Assembly: GCF_022014595.1 (NCBI RefSeq)
Contig: NZ_CP091740.1
Coordinates: 2,654,200 to 2,718,199 of the forward strand
Direction: 5' to 3'
Source of the DNA: Solitalea lacus
Lineage (GTDB): Bacteria; Bacteroidota; Bacteroidia; Sphingobacteriales; Sphingobacteriaceae
Length of the DNA stretch: 64,000 nucleotides
Part shown: in pieces, positions 18,075 through 27,835 of the stretch
Position numbering within the stretch: the first letter of the stretch is position 1
Layout of the letters: each line of letters starts with the position of its first letter
Position numbers and translations under genes: made by a program
The notes under the pieces: model-generated
Databases searched by the model: none
The model's input: only the letters and a program-made list of their open reading frames with translations
What the model was told of the DNA's origin: nothing

Positions 18075-19292
18075 TTAATCCCAAGCGCGCCTTGTTTTAT
18101 CAAAAAACACTATTAAATCAAAATTTTTAGAGATTGACAGCTTTTTTTTCTCCGGAATACTTAATGCACCAATCAATCTCATATCAAGGGGTTCCGTTAA
18201 AAAGGAATTCAAGATAGAAACTTTGCTAGCGGAATCAACATCAAGAATAAAATTTTTAAACTTACACTGTTTAAAATAATATTCGTACCCTTTACTCGTG
18301 TTAACTTCCGGGTAATAAAGCGGTTGAAAATTTGAAACGGGTTTATTTTTTGCAATAAATTTTCTTACGTTTACCTCCCCATGGTTAAAATCTGTAGCAA
18401 TAACAAAATATTTTGAACCATATTTTTCATTAAGATACGTTCCCATAATTGGGTAGTTTAAATAGCCTTTCTTTGCAACGTGACCATTGTGTGCCCAGGT
18501 AATTAACTTATTGTTTGGGGTTCTTTCTATTATCCAAATTGCATTATAAGCCATAGTTTGGTCTCTAAAACCATTATCCTCATAACCATCAGGATTGCCT
18601 ATTTGGCTAAGTAAAGTTATATAATGTTTAATAAGCTCATTATTACATGCTTTTTGTAGATTCTTAATGGTTCCTTTAAGTTCATTTAAATCTTTCCTTT
18701 TTACCATAGCATAACCAGAGTTTTTAACTTTCTCTAATAATAACTTATCCGCTGTTTCTATTTCCGGAAACACCTTTAATATTTTATTTATGATATTGTC
18801 GAAGTTTCTAACTTCTAAACCATAAACATGTACTTTTTCTGCAATAGCCTTAGTCTGATTGTATTTTTTTAACCATTCAATCATTGGATGATTCGTATAT
18901 AGTAATGCCGAACCAGGTAATGATATTAAACTATCGGTTTTGCTATTAATGTAATCATCAATCTTTTCAATTGCGATATAATCGCTTTCAAAACTTATCG
19001 CTTTATAATGCATATTGGTTACTAAAAAGCGGATCAATCTATCTTTATAATCATAAAATTCACGAGTGCCGTGGGTAGCTTCTCCCAAAGAAATTATTTC
19101 TTTGTCTTTTAAAGTCTCTTTCAAAAAATCAATATCCTCAAAGCTGCTATCAGCCTTAATAGTGTTTATCGGCTTAATAATAGCATTTAGGTTGCTTATA
19201 ATTTCTGCTGTTTTGTCTTGGGCAATAGATTGGGCAGGATAAATACAAACAAAGAATGTTAGGATTGAAATAGATGTTTTTAAATAATTCAT
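18075..19292 (-). CDS. Erythromycin esterase family protein, secreted
   Basis: A 405-residue protein of the erythromycin esterase-like family. It has an N-terminal signal peptide (hydrophobic stretch ISILTFFVCIYPAQSIA, cleavage likely near AQSIAQ), the conserved LGEATHGTREFY motif (Glu71, His74) and the WAHNGHVAKKG motif. True Ere enzymes open macrolide rings, but most homologues, including chromosomal Bacteroidetes ones, have unknown substrates. The export signal argues for a periplasmic enzyme. I would not call resistance from sequence alone. Confidence 0.82.
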   Translation of the reverse strand: MNYLKTSISILTFFVCIYPAQSIAQDKTAEIISNLNAIIKPINTIKADSSFEDIDFLKETLKDKEIISLGEATHGTREFYDYKDRLIRFLVTNMHYKAISFESDYIAIEKIDDYINSKTDSLISLPGSALLYTNHPMIEWLKKYNQTKAIAEKVHVYGLEVRNFDNIINKILKVFPEIETADKLLLEKVKNSGYAMVKRKDLNELKGTIKNLQKACNNELIKHYITLLSQIGNPDGYEDNGFRDQTMAYNAIWIIERTPNNKLITWAHNGHVAKKGYLNYPIMGTYLNEKYGSKYFVIATDFNHGEVNVRKFIAKNKPVSNFQPLYYPEVNTSKGYEYYFKQCKFKNFILDVDSASKVSILNSFLTEPLDMRLIGALSIPEKKKLSISKNFDLIVFFDKTRRAWD

Positions 19293-19586
19293 TTTATAAG
19301 AATTTAATATTCCTTTAAATATTTAATTAAAACACATAACGATATTTTTTTAACTTTTATTTTGCATTAAACATGCGATAAACCTTTGCCATAACGGCAA
19401 TACGATTGAAGTTAAAAAGCTGATAGGATACTTATCTTCCTTCGAAATTGTAAAACAGGTAGCTAAAAATCCTAAAAAACTGACCAGCCACAAGAGGATA
19501 AGGCATTAAATGCTGCGATGGCAATGGGACTAAAAGGAGGATTCTAACAAAGAAGAAACAAGATTTTTGGCAAAAGCCTCATAAAC
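19293..19586. other. Intergenic region with traces of a decayed coding sequence
   Basis: No intact gene is seen. On the + strand around 19405-19545, a frame reading EVKKLIGYLSSFEIVKQVAKNP is followed by a stop. A neighbouring frame then reads ALNAAMAMGLKGGF and ends at a TAA near 19545. The composition looks protein-coding, but the family is not recognised, so I treat it as a possible gene remnant. Confidence 0.3.
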
Positions 19587-19618
19587 AAAAAGCTGCTCCT
19601 AATCGGAACAGCTTTTCT
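19587..19618. terminator. Intrinsic terminator downstream of asnS
   Basis: AAAAGCTG and CAGCTTTT arms flank a short imperfect inner stem. T-rich tracts lie on both sides, so it could serve the leftward asnS gene as well as rightward transcription. Confidence 0.6.
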
Positions 19619-19644
19619 TTTATCTAAATTTTTAGGCATTAAAC

Positions 19645-21081
19645 CTAAAACTCTGCATTTTTAGGAGTACGAGGAAATGCAATCACATCACGGATATTGG
19701 TCATTCCGGTTGTGAACAACACCAAACGTTCAAATCCTAAACCAAAACCGGCATGCTCGCATGCTCCAAAACGACGGGTATCTAAGTACCACCATAATTC
19801 TTCGGTTGGAATACCCATTTCATTCATGCGTTGTGTTAGTTTATCCAAACGTTCTTCACGTTGCGATCCTCCCACTAATTCACCAATACCTGGCACCAAA
19901 ATATCCATGGCTCTAACAGTTTTACCATCCTCGTTCTGACGCATATAAAATGCTTTAATATCCTTAGGATAATCTGTTAAAATTACCGGCTTCTTAAAGT
20001 GCTTTTCTACTAAATAACGCTCGTGCTCTGATTGTAAATCAGCGCCCCAATCTTCAATCAGATACTGGAACTTCTTGTTTTTATTTTGTTTTGAGTTCTT
20101 CAAAATATCAATAGCCTCGGTGTATGTAACACGCTCAAAGGCATTGTTAGTTACAAACTCAAGCTTTTCAATCAACCCCAATTCAATACGCTCATTTTGA
20201 GGTTTTTGCTTTTCTTCATCTGCTAAGCGTTGAGCTAAAAACTCTAAATCCTCACGGTTATTCTTAAGAACATAACCAATAACATATTTAATGAATTCTT
20301 CGGCAAGGTTCATATTATCAACCAAGTCGTAGAAAGCCATTTCCGGCTCGATCATCCAAAACTCCGCCAAGTGACGCGTTGTGTTTGAGTTTTCAGCACG
20401 GAACGTAGGACCAAAGGTATAAATCTCCCCAAATGCCATGGCTGCAAGCTCACCTTCAAGCTGCCCCGATACGGTTAGATTCGTCGCTTTTCCAAAGAAA
20501 TCTTGCTTATAATCAATTTCGCCTTCTTCATTACGCGGAGGGTTACCCAGCTCCAATGTAGTTACCTTAAACATCTCGCCGGCACCTTCAGCGTCAGAAG
20601 CGGTAACGATTGGTGTATGCATATACACAAACCCTTTTTGGTTAAAGAATTCATGAACAGCAAATGCCAAAGCATGACGAACGCGGAATACTGCGCCAAA
20701 AGTGTTGGTACGGAAACGCAAATGAGCGTTTTCACGTAAGAATTCCAGGCTATGCTTTTTAGGCTGAATAGGGTAGGATTCAGGATCGCAATCACCCAAG
20801 ATCTCTACACTCGTTGCTTTTATTTCTACCTTTTGACCTTTACCAACCGATTCAACTAGTTCACCGGTAACAGAAACTGCCGCACCGGTAGTAATACGCT
20901 TCAATAATGACTCATCAGTATTATTGAAATCAACAACCGCTTGTATATTATTAATAGTTGATCCGTCGTTTAGAGCGATGAATTGGTTGTTGCGGAAAGT
21001 GCGCACCCAACCTTTGATAGTTACCTCTGAACCATAAGCAGTTGATTCAAGGACCTCTTTGATGCGTGTTCTTTTTACCAT
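19645..21081 (-). CDS. asnS: Asparagine--tRNA ligase
   Basis: A 478-residue class IIb aminoacyl-tRNA synthetase. The N-terminal OB-fold anticodon-binding domain begins [22 protein letters not shown]. The catalytic core contains motif 2 ([25 protein letters not shown]) and motif 3 ([12 protein letters not shown]). The AsnRS-type length and the internal insertion separate it from AspRS. A palindrome lies between it and sucC upstream. Confidence 0.95.
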   Translation of the reverse strand: MVKRTRIKEVLESTAYGSEVTIKGWVRTFRNNQFIALNDGSTINNIQAVVDFNNTDESLLKRITTGAAVSVTGELVESVGKGQKVEIKATSVEILGDCDPESYPIQPKKHSLEFLRENAHLRFRTNTFGAVFRVRHALAFAVHEFFNQKGFVYMHTPIVTASDAEGAGEMFKVTTLELGNPPRNEEGEIDYKQDFFGKATNLTVSGQLEGELAAMAFGEIYTFGPTFRAENSNTTRHLAEFWMIEPEMAFYDLVDNMNLAEEFIKYVIGYVLKNNREDLEFLAQRLADEEKQKPQNERIELGLIEKLEFVTNNAFERVTYTEAIDILKNSKQNKNKKFQYLIEDWGADLQSEHERYLVEKHFKKPVILTDYPKDIKAFYMRQNEDGKTVRAMDILVPGIGELVGGSQREERLDKLTQRMNEMGIPTEELWWYLDTRRFGACEHAGFGLGFERLVLFTTGMTNIRDVIAFPRTPKNAEF

Positions 21082-21106
21082 CTTATAATTGAATTTGTAT
21101 CTAAAA

Positions 21107-21153
21107 AGTCCATGATTTATAGTCCAAAAAATTAAGACTATAAACCATGGACT
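21107..21153. repeat. 18-bp inverted repeat between sucC and asnS
   Basis: Arms 21107-21124 and 21136-21153 are complementary at 17 of 18 positions with an 11-base loop. A partial third copy of the AGTCCAT/ATGGACT word follows to about 21168. It likely ends the leftward sucC transcript. It shares the AGTC/GACT style with the palindromes at 6930 and 29927. Confidence 0.6.
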
Positions 21154-21182
21154 ATGGTCTATGGACTGTATGTCCGATTAAA

Positions 21183-22373
21183 CTATGCTAAAACTTTGGC
21201 TACCAAATCAGCAGCTTCTTTTAACTGAACAGCTGAATAAACTTTTAATCCCGACTCATCAATTAATTTTTTGGCTTCAACGGCGTTAGTTCCTTGTAAA
21301 CGAACGATGATAGGAACAGGAATATTACCAATGTTTTTATAGGCGTCAATTACACCTTGAGCAACCCTGTCGCCGCGAACAATACCACCGAAAATATTGA
21401 TCAAAATAGCTTTAACATTAGGATCTTTTAAGATAATATTGAAACCGGCTTCAACAGTTTTAGCAGAAGCAGTACCACCTACGTCTAAGAAGTTAGCTGG
21501 CTCACCACCTGCTAATTTAATGATGTCCATGGTAGCCATTGCTAAACCTGCACCATTTACCATACAACCTACGTTACCATCTAATTTAACGTAGTTTAAG
21601 TTAGATTTACCTGCCTCAACTTCTGTAGGATCTTCTTCTGATTCATCGCGCATGGCAGCAAGGTCAGGATGACGATATAAGGCATTCTCATCAAGATTTA
21701 CCTTAGCGTCAACCGCTAAAATTTTATTATCAGAAGTTTTTAATACAGGATTGATCTCAAACATTGATGAATCAGTTGCTTCGTATGCTTTGTATAAAGC
21801 CACAACAAATTTCACCATGTCTTTATGCGCTTCTCCTGTTAAACCTAAATTAAAGGCAATTTTACGAGCTTGGAATCCTTGTAAACCTACTTTAGGGTCA
21901 ATTTCTTCTTTAAAGATTTTTTCCGGAGTGTGTTCAGCAACTTCTTCAATATCCATCCCACCTTCGGTAGAATACATAATGATGTTGCGTCCTTTTGCAC
22001 GATCTAACAAAACGCTCATATAAAACTCAGCAGTTTTGCTGTCGCCAGGGTAGTAAACATCTTGTGCAATTAATACTTTGTTTACTTTTTTACCTTGAGG
22101 TCCTGTTTGAGGAGTAACCAGTTGCATGCCAATAATTTGGCTTGATAATGCTTTTACATCATCCAATGATTTTGCAAGCTTAACACCTCCGCCTTTACCG
22201 CGGCCACCGGCATGAATTTGAGCTTTAACAACCCACCAGCCTGTTCCTGTTTCGGCTTGTAACTGTTTGGCTGCTTCAACTGCTTGTTCAGGAGTTTCGG
22301 CTACTATGCCTTCCTGAATACGAACTCCAAAACTCTTCAGAATGGATTTCCCCTGGTATTCGTGAATGTTCAT
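21183..22373 (-). CDS. sucC: Succinate--CoA ligase (ADP-forming), beta subunit
   Basis: A 396-residue SucC. The N-terminal ATP-grasp domain starts MNIHEYQGKSILKSFGV and has the glycine-rich AGGRGKGGGVKLAKS loop. The C-terminal CoA-ligase-like domain contains NIFGGIVRGDRVAQGV. It acts with SucD in the TCA cycle. sucD is not adjacent in this window, which is common in Bacteroidetes. Confidence 0.95.
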   Translation of the reverse strand: MNIHEYQGKSILKSFGVRIQEGIVAETPEQAVEAAKQLQAETGTGWWVVKAQIHAGGRGKGGGVKLAKSLDDVKALSSQIIGMQLVTPQTGPQGKKVNKVLIAQDVYYPGDSKTAEFYMSVLLDRAKGRNIIMYSTEGGMDIEEVAEHTPEKIFKEEIDPKVGLQGFQARKIAFNLGLTGEAHKDMVKFVVALYKAYEATDSSMFEINPVLKTSDNKILAVDAKVNLDENALYRHPDLAAMRDESEEDPTEVEAGKSNLNYVKLDGNVGCMVNGAGLAMATMDIIKLAGGEPANFLDVGGTASAKTVEAGFNIILKDPNVKAILINIFGGIVRGDRVAQGVIDAYKNIGNIPVPIIVRLQGTNAVEAKKLIDESGLKVYSAVQLKEAADLVAKVLA

Positions 22374-22559
22374 CTACGGATAAAATTTACTTTTTAGGTA
22401 AAATAGACGGCTGTTTACCGCCTATTCTAATTGCGCCGTAAAAGTAGTATTTATCACTTATTTTTAAAACCTGCAGGCAATTTTTTACTATTCTAATTAT
22501 GCTTTTTTTATTAAAGGTGTTCTTGATTCAATTTTGCCTGTTACGGCATTCAAAATCCT

Positions 22560-23375
22560 TTAGTTTAATTGACTCTCGTTGGGGAGTTTACCATTCTTAT
22601 ACACTAACCTTTCATAGCCTTTTATATTTTCATACTCCCATTCAACATCTAATCTTTTCCCTTTAAACTGGGATTGATTCATCTTTAGTCTTTTAATCAC
22701 TGAATCCTCTTTAACTATTTGCAAGTTTACCCAGTAGCTTCCTTCTTCATTTTTTCCCAGCACCAGATACTCAATATTTTTATCCTGCTTAATTTCATAA
22801 AAAGGCAAATCAAATTCACCAGAACGGTCAAGTGCTCTTTTTAAGAAGGCAGCTTTAAAGGCAAACCCCGAAGTATCAGGTGTAAAGGACGAAAAAGGGA
22901 GATTTGCAAGTTTATTTTCTTCATCACTTTTACGTTCCACTGCTTTCAAAACTTTTAGGCCGCTATCCAAATAAATCTTAACTTCAACAAATTGATTATT
23001 ACTTCCCATACTTGTTTTTTCATTTAACTCAGCAAAAACTGGTTTATCACCCTTTAAGTAAATATTCAATCTGCGGTAGCTAAATTCACCTCTGTGCCCA
23101 TCTTCAATCAGGGCGACTTCTTTATTATTCTTATAATATACACTAACGTCAAACGAGAAATCTCCTAGGTTGTAGCGTAAACTGCGTTTGTACTCCAACT
23201 TAGGAAGTTCACCCTTAATTGCATTTACATACTTATCTATTTCCAATTGTTGATTTCCCAAAGTATTTTCGACAGATAAAGAGTCTGGCTTACTTGTTTC
23301 ACTTGGTTTATGTCCGCTGGTACAAGCAGCCAAATACCAACTCGCACTAAGCAGAAACACTATATGTAATTTCAT
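22560..23375 (-). CDS. Hypothetical lipoprotein
   Basis: A 271-residue protein with a lipoprotein signal: hydrophobic stretch then LAAC with the lipidated Cys18. The mature part is mostly beta-strand-like with alternating charged residues and no motif I recognise. It is flanked by unrelated genes and has its own upstream region. The function is unknown. Confidence 0.7.
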   Translation of the reverse strand: MKLHIVFLLSASWYLAACTSGHKPSETSKPDSLSVENTLGNQQLEIDKYVNAIKGELPKLEYKRSLRYNLGDFSFDVSVYYKNNKEVALIEDGHRGEFSYRRLNIYLKGDKPVFAELNEKTSMGSNNQFVEVKIYLDSGLKVLKAVERKSDEENKLANLPFSSFTPDTSGFAFKAAFLKRALDRSGEFDLPFYEIKQDKNIEYLVLGKNEEGSYWVNLQIVKEDSVIKRLKMNQSQFKGKRLDVEWEYENIKGYERLVYKNGKLPNESQLN

Positions 23376-23529
23376 AATAGGGAGTTATTAATCCATTTAA
23401 ATTTAGCTAAATTCTTACAAATGGGTCAGCGCCATTTATATAGGCGCGTTGCTTTTAATTTCATTGTCAAAATTTTATTTCCATTGCTCAAGTTTTAATC
23501 ATAGTACCTATTGCGCAAACTTTAAAGTA

Positions 23530-23862
23530 ATGCTTAAAAAATACGGACAAAGCTTAGTCGGCCGTTTCAGAGCCATAGCCTTTTTAGAAGGCGTTTCGTT
23601 TGTTTTACTGATGTTTGTGGCCATGCCCATCAAATACGTGCTTGGTTATCCTGAGGTAGTAAAAATATGTGGCTGGTTTCATGGCTCGCTGTTCGTGGCT
23701 TATGTATTATTACTTATACAAGTTGTAATTGAATACCAATGGAAATTTTCCCGTTCATTATTGGCCTTTATAGCTTCACTATTACCTTTTGGAACCTTTA
23801 TTTTGGACGATAAAGTATTAAAATCGATTCATGAGGCTGAACTAGCAGTAAAAAGCAAGTAA
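23530..23862 (+). CDS. DUF3817 family small membrane protein
   Basis: A 110-residue protein with three hydrophobic segments and the family pattern RFRAIAFLEGVSFVLLMFVAMPIKY... GWFHGSLFVAYVLLL... FIASLLPFGTFILD. The ATG at 23530 is chosen because it gives the normal DUF3817 length. An upstream in-frame start at 23449 would add a 27-residue extension without family similarity. The function of DUF3817 is unknown. Confidence 0.82.
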   Translation: MLKKYGQSLVGRFRAIAFLEGVSFVLLMFVAMPIKYVLGYPEVVKICGWFHGSLFVAYVLLLIQVVIEYQWKFSRSLLAFIASLLPFGTFILDDKVLKSIHEAELAVKSK

Positions 23863-23908
23863 TTGATATTACGGGTCAACTGTTCATCAATTTTCCTATT
23901 TTTGAGCT

Positions 23909-24583
23909 ATGCTAAAAGCCCATAACCTTCATAAATCATACGGGAAACTTGAAATTTTAAAAGGCGTTGACCTTCATGTCGAAAAGGGTGAGGTGGTCTC
24001 CATAGTTGGAGCTTCAGGTGCCGGCAAAAGTACCTTTTTGCATATTGCAGGGACTTTAGATAATGCCGACAGTGGGTCATTGATATTGGATGGGGTAGAT
24101 GTATCTAAATTAAGCCCGAAAAAATTAAGTGAGTTCAGGAATCATAAAATTGGCTTTATTTTTCAATTCCATCATTTATTGCCTGAGTTTACAGCCCTTG
24201 AAAATGTTTGCATACCAGCATTTATAGCAAAAAGAACTAAGGCTGAAGCTGAAAGAAAAGCAACTGAGCTTTTAGAACTTTTAGGATTGAGCAGCCGCTT
24301 AAGCCACAAGCCATCTGAACTTTCAGGAGGTGAACAGCAACGTGTTGCTGTGGCCCGGGCATTAATTAATCAACCTTCCATTTTGTTGGCCGACGAGCCC
24401 TCTGGCAACCTTGATTCTACAAACGCTAAAGAACTTCATCAATTATTTTTTGATTTACGTGAGCGGTTTAATCAAACTATTGTTGTAGTAACCCATAATG
24501 AAGAATTAGCCGGCATGGCTGATCGTGAATTATTGATGAAAGACGGAAGAATTGTTTACGCTCAGCAATCTGCTATTCTTTAA
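23909..24583 (+). CDS. lolD: ABC transporter ATP-binding protein, LolD type
   Basis: A 224-residue ABC ATPase with Walker A GASGAGKS (residues 34-41), signature LSGGEQQR (138-145) and Walker B ILLADEP (158-164), followed by SGNLDS. This fits the LolD/MacB/FtsE group, whose LolCDE complex releases lipoproteins from the inner membrane. No membrane partner is adjacent, as is common in Bacteroidetes. The next two genes follow after 18 and 1 bases. Confidence 0.88.
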   Translation: MLKAHNLHKSYGKLEILKGVDLHVEKGEVVSIVGASGAGKSTFLHIAGTLDNADSGSLILDGVDVSKLSPKKLSEFRNHKIGFIFQFHHLLPEFTALENVCIPAFIAKRTKAEAERKATELLELLGLSSRLSHKPSELSGGEQQRVAVARALINQPSILLADEPSGNLDSTNAKELHQLFFDLRERFNQTIVVVTHNEELAGMADRELLMKDGRIVYAQQSAIL

Positions 24584-24601
24584 ATTAAAACAAAACATTG
24601 C

Positions 24602-25471
24602 ATGTCGCAAACTAAAGTACTGCTCACCGGAGCCCAATTGCCCCAAACCGAGCAGATTTATAATGCATTAAGCTCAGGTCAGTATACAGTTTTTTTAGCT
24701 GATACGAGTGATCTAACAGGAGATTTTTTTGTTCAAATCCCTCTATACTCAGATAGTGCTTTTGCACATAAAATATTAAAATTGTGTCTCGACAATGAGT
24801 TCAAGGTTGTCATTCCACAAATACCTGCTGAAATAAAGGCCTTGGCACCTGCAAAAACACTATTTGCCGAATACGGAATTGCTCTAATTTGCCCTGACAA
24901 GCGAATTAATGATCTGCTTTCAGATCTTAGCCTTTTATATACAACACTGCAAGAAGAAAAAGTTTCCGTTCCAGCCTTTAGGAAAGTGGAAAATGTCGAA
25001 AACTTTGCTCCGGCGATGTTGCAATTAGGTTATCCTTCAAAAAAAATAAAAGTAGAACCTGTTAATGCTGCAAAACCAACGGATTTTCGAATTGTAGACG
25101 ATACTGTTAATACATATGGTCTATTATTTCCCGATCCTGAACTTCCTTTAATTAGCTACACTCATCTTTCCAAATTGATTGCTGCTGATAATTTTCCACC
25201 ACTTGTGTTTTCTGAATTTGAGAATGGAGTTGAATTAACTTATTCTGCAGATTTCTCGAACGGTGTATTACAAACTAAATCAACAGAAGAGGTTGATTTG
25301 ATTAAGTCGTTAGCAGTGGGCATTGCTTCAATATTAAAACTAAACGGAAATTTCAGATTTAGCTTTGTTCAAGCTGCAAAGGGGTTTAATTTGATCAAAT
25401 TAAATTGGAACCTTCCTGAAACCGATAAACTATTAACTTTTATAAATAACGAACTACAGAAACTGGATTAA
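24602..25471 (+). CDS. Degenerate ATP-grasp/PylC-like protein
   Basis: A 289-residue protein. Residues 1-105 resemble the N-terminal domain of ATP-grasp ligases of the PylC/carbamoyl-phosphate-synthase-like group: KVLLTGAQLPQTEQIYNAL, then VVIPQIPAEIKALAPAKTLFAEYGIALICP. The following region is shorter than a normal ATP-grasp core, and I see no clear ATP-binding lysine loop or terminal Mg-binding D/E-x-N motif. It is likely a non-catalytic or divergent member. It is translationally close to the next HAD-like gene (1 base apart), so the two probably work together. Confidence 0.6.
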   Translation: MSQTKVLLTGAQLPQTEQIYNALSSGQYTVFLADTSDLTGDFFVQIPLYSDSAFAHKILKLCLDNEFKVVIPQIPAEIKALAPAKTLFAEYGIALICPDKRINDLLSDLSLLYTTLQEEKVSVPAFRKVENVENFAPAMLQLGYPSKKIKVEPVNAAKPTDFRIVDDTVNTYGLLFPDPELPLISYTHLSKLIAADNFPPLVFSEFENGVELTYSADFSNGVLQTKSTEEVDLIKSLAVGIASILKLNGNFRFSFVQAAKGFNLIKLNWNLPETDKLLTFINNELQKLD

Positions 25472-25472
25472 G

Positions 25473-26081
25473 ATGCAGGAGTTGATTGATAAATACCCGA
25501 CTAAAACCACCTTTATTTTTGAATTAGACAATGTAATTTTTCCGGCAAAGGATTATGACTTACAGGTTTACTACCTTTTTGGTCAGTTTATGGAATTTAC
25601 CTTACCGGGAATTCATGAAAGTAAACGGATTTTAGATTTTCTGGTATTAAAACATGGAACTATGCCTCGTGCTGAACTGATAGATACTACAATTGAACAT
25701 TTTGCCATACCACCTGATCTTAAAGAGAATTTCGAACGTTTATTCAAAATTGCACGTTTGCCATTAAAGTTATTGATGTTCAAGCAAACACTTGAGTTTA
25801 TGCAAACGCTGGTAACCGACCGTAAGCGATTGTTTATTTTAGCTGAAGGAGAAGTAGAGGAGGAGTTGAACAAAATAAAGCAAATTGAATGGAACGGACT
25901 GGAAAATTACCTGAAAGTTTATTTTATTGAAGAATCAGAAGGCAAAAACTTTCACTCCACCTTTGATAGGCTAGTGAACGAAAACCAATTGTCAACAGAA
26001 GAACTTCTTTGGGTATCAAATCAAAAGATTGAAGTCCCAGGCATAACTGTATTACCGGTATCAGATCTGGTTAAAGTTTAA
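25473..26081 (+). CDS. HAD-like protein with altered nucleophile motif
   Basis: A 202-residue HAD-superfamily protein. Motif I reads FELDNVIFP, so the position of the nucleophilic aspartate is Glu17 while the acid/base Asp19 is kept. A motif II-like stretch KRLFILAEGEVEEELNKI lacks the usual Ser/Thr followed by Gly. Both changes suggest loss of phosphatase activity. It begins one base after the ATP-grasp-like gene and may have a binding or scaffold role with it. Confidence 0.65.
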   Translation: MQELIDKYPTKTTFIFELDNVIFPAKDYDLQVYYLFGQFMEFTLPGIHESKRILDFLVLKHGTMPRAELIDTTIEHFAIPPDLKENFERLFKIARLPLKLLMFKQTLEFMQTLVTDRKRLFILAEGEVEEELNKIKQIEWNGLENYLKVYFIEESEGKNFHSTFDRLVNENQLSTEELLWVSNQKIEVPGITVLPVSDLVKV

Positions 26082-26149
26082 TTTAATATTCGTTAAAGAA
26101 AGCAGAAACAAGAAAATTGTACTTGATTTCTTCTTTTTTTAAAATTCTA

Positions 26150-26181
26150 TTTGCATGGCATTTGTAAAACCCTTTACTTTG
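26150..26181 (+). promoter_or_regulatory. Predicted promoter of the SAM riboswitch-hom unit
   Basis: TTTG at 26150-26153 and TTACTTTG at 26174-26181 with a 20-base spacing fit the Bacteroidetes promoter pattern with one mismatch. The start would fall near 26188, just before the riboswitch. Confidence 0.5.
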
Positions 26182-26203
26182 CGGCAGTAAAAGTTCTTTA
26201 AAA

Positions 26204-26319
26204 TTCTTATCCAGAAAGACGGAGGGACAGGCCCTGTGAAGTCTTAGCAACCTTAATGATCTTGCATTAAAAGGTGCTAATTCCTGTGACACAATTAGTT
26301 GATGTCATGAAGATAAGCT
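26204..26319 (+). ncRNA. SAM-I (S-box) riboswitch
   Basis: The closing P1 stem is CTTATC (26206-26211) with GATAAG (26312-26317). Inside are the conserved S-box words CAGAAAGACGGAGGGAC, GGCCCTGTGAAG, CTTAGCAACC and AAGGTGCTAATTCCTG in the right order. S-box RNAs bind S-adenosylmethionine and lower methionine-pathway expression. The next gene is homoserine dehydrogenase. I see no strong terminator between 26320 and 26476, so control could be translational or through a weak AT hairpin at 26320-26346. Confidence 0.92.
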
Positions 26320-26476
26320 AGTAGAATATTCCTATTCAATATTTTTCCTCCCTTGCCTTCTTGTACAAACTTAACCTGTCATAGATAATATTGACTTTTT
26401 GCGTATTTGCCTCATAATCCTTTTTCGGCATCAGAATTAAAACCTTTTACAGCTAACTTTTTGCTGACAAACAATT

Positions 26477-27718
26477 ATGAGTACAAAAATTAAATTAGGT
26501 TTATTTGGATTTGGCTGTGTGGGCCAGGGTTTATACAATGTTTTAAACCAAACAGAAGGGATTAAAGCAGAGATTGTTAAAATTTGTGTTAAAAACCCAA
26601 ACAAAAAAAGAAGCTTACCTGCTGAATATTTCTCTTTTGACAAAAATGATATTCTTTTTAACGAGGATATTAACGTTGTTGTTGAGATGATTGATGATCC
26701 AGAAGCTGCATTTGAAATTGTTAAAACAGCTTTGAAAAGCGGTAAAGCAGTTGTTTCAGCCAACAAAAAAATGATTGCTGACAATTTTGATGAGCTATAT
26801 GAATTACAAAAACAATACAACGCACCATTGTTGTATGAAGCTTCTGCTTGTGCGAGTATTCCAATCATAAGAAATCTTGAAGAATACTATGACAATGACC
26901 TTTTAGGCGCTGTGGAAGGTATTTTTAACGGATCAACCAATTATATTTTAACCAAGATTTTTAAAGATAATATTGATTTCTCAACTGCTTTAAAACAGGC
27001 TCAGGAAATCGGTTTTGCGGAAACAGACCCAACCCTTGACGTTGAAGCCTATGATCCTAAATACAAGTTATGTATTATTTTGGCTCACACATTCGGTTTG
27101 TTTGTAAAACCTGAAGAAGTGTTCAACTACGGAATTCAAAATTTGTCAACCTTCGACATTCAGTACGCCAATGAAAAAGGCTATAAAATTAAATTGGTTG
27201 CTTTTTGCCGTAAGGTGGAAAACAAAATTGTAGCAGGCGTTCTTCCTCGTTTTATTAAGCCGGATAACAAGCTTTTCAATATTGAAAATGAATATAACGG
27301 CATTTTGGTAGAAAGTGCTTTCACCGAATCTCAGTTTTTTGCCGGAAAAGGCGCAGGAAGTAATCCAACTGGTTCAGCAGTATTATCAGACATTTCGGCC
27401 TTAACTTATAACTATAAATACGAGTACAAGAAGCACAACAGATCTGCTAAAGTTGAATTAACAAATGACTTTACAATAGATCTGTACGTTAGATATTCAA
27501 CGGCTAATCCTATCGATATTAGTTTATTTTCCAACATTAAAGAGTCATACTCTAATCATGAGTCGGCTTACATAGTGGGAACTATTAATTTTGCAGAGTT
27601 ACGCCGCTCAGATTTATTGAAACGCAAGGACATTAACCTTATTGTTGCTTCAGATGCCAAATTTGAAGTCATTCAAAATAGTATACAAAGCAAAAGTCAA
27701 GAGCTTGTATCGGCCTAA
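26477..27718 (+). CDS. hom: Homoserine dehydrogenase
   Basis: A 413-residue monofunctional homoserine dehydrogenase (aspartate semialdehyde to homoserine, toward Met and Thr). It has the Rossmann motif GLFGFGCVGQGLY (residues 8-20), the ANKKMIAD strand, and the catalytic-domain block GIFNGSTNYILT... EIGFAETDPTLDVEAYDPKYKL. There is no aspartokinase fusion and no clear ACT domain at the C-terminus. The SAM riboswitch upstream places it in the methionine branch. metX is not adjacent. Confidence 0.92.
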   Translation: MSTKIKLGLFGFGCVGQGLYNVLNQTEGIKAEIVKICVKNPNKKRSLPAEYFSFDKNDILFNEDINVVVEMIDDPEAAFEIVKTALKSGKAVVSANKKMIADNFDELYELQKQYNAPLLYEASACASIPIIRNLEEYYDNDLLGAVEGIFNGSTNYILTKIFKDNIDFSTALKQAQEIGFAETDPTLDVEAYDPKYKLCIILAHTFGLFVKPEEVFNYGIQNLSTFDIQYANEKGYKIKLVAFCRKVENKIVAGVLPRFIKPDNKLFNIENEYNGILVESAFTESQFFAGKGAGSNPTGSAVLSDISALTYNYKYEYKKHNRSAKVELTNDFTIDLYVRYSTANPIDISLFSNIKESYSNHESAYIVGTINFAELRRSDLLKRKDINLIVASDAKFEVIQNSIQSKSQELVSA

Positions 27719-27739
27719 TTTAGAAAGTTTTATAAATAA

Positions 27740-27780
27740 AAAAATGCCCGTCCAACAGTTTTGTTGAGCGGGCATTTTTA
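27740..27780 (+). terminator. Intrinsic terminator of hom
   Basis: AAAATGCCCG (27741-27750) pairs with CGGGCATTTT (27769-27778), with further inner CAACA/TGTTG pairing and a T run. Confidence 0.85.
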
Positions 27781-27835
27781 TTTATATTCAATTCTCTAAC
27801 ACTAGCTTACACTAACTTAAAAACACCCACATGCA

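Noticed and set aside
26320-26346. Strong terminator after the SAM riboswitch
   Set aside because: Only a 5-bp AT stem (GAATA/TATTC) before a short T run is seen, which is too weak to call.
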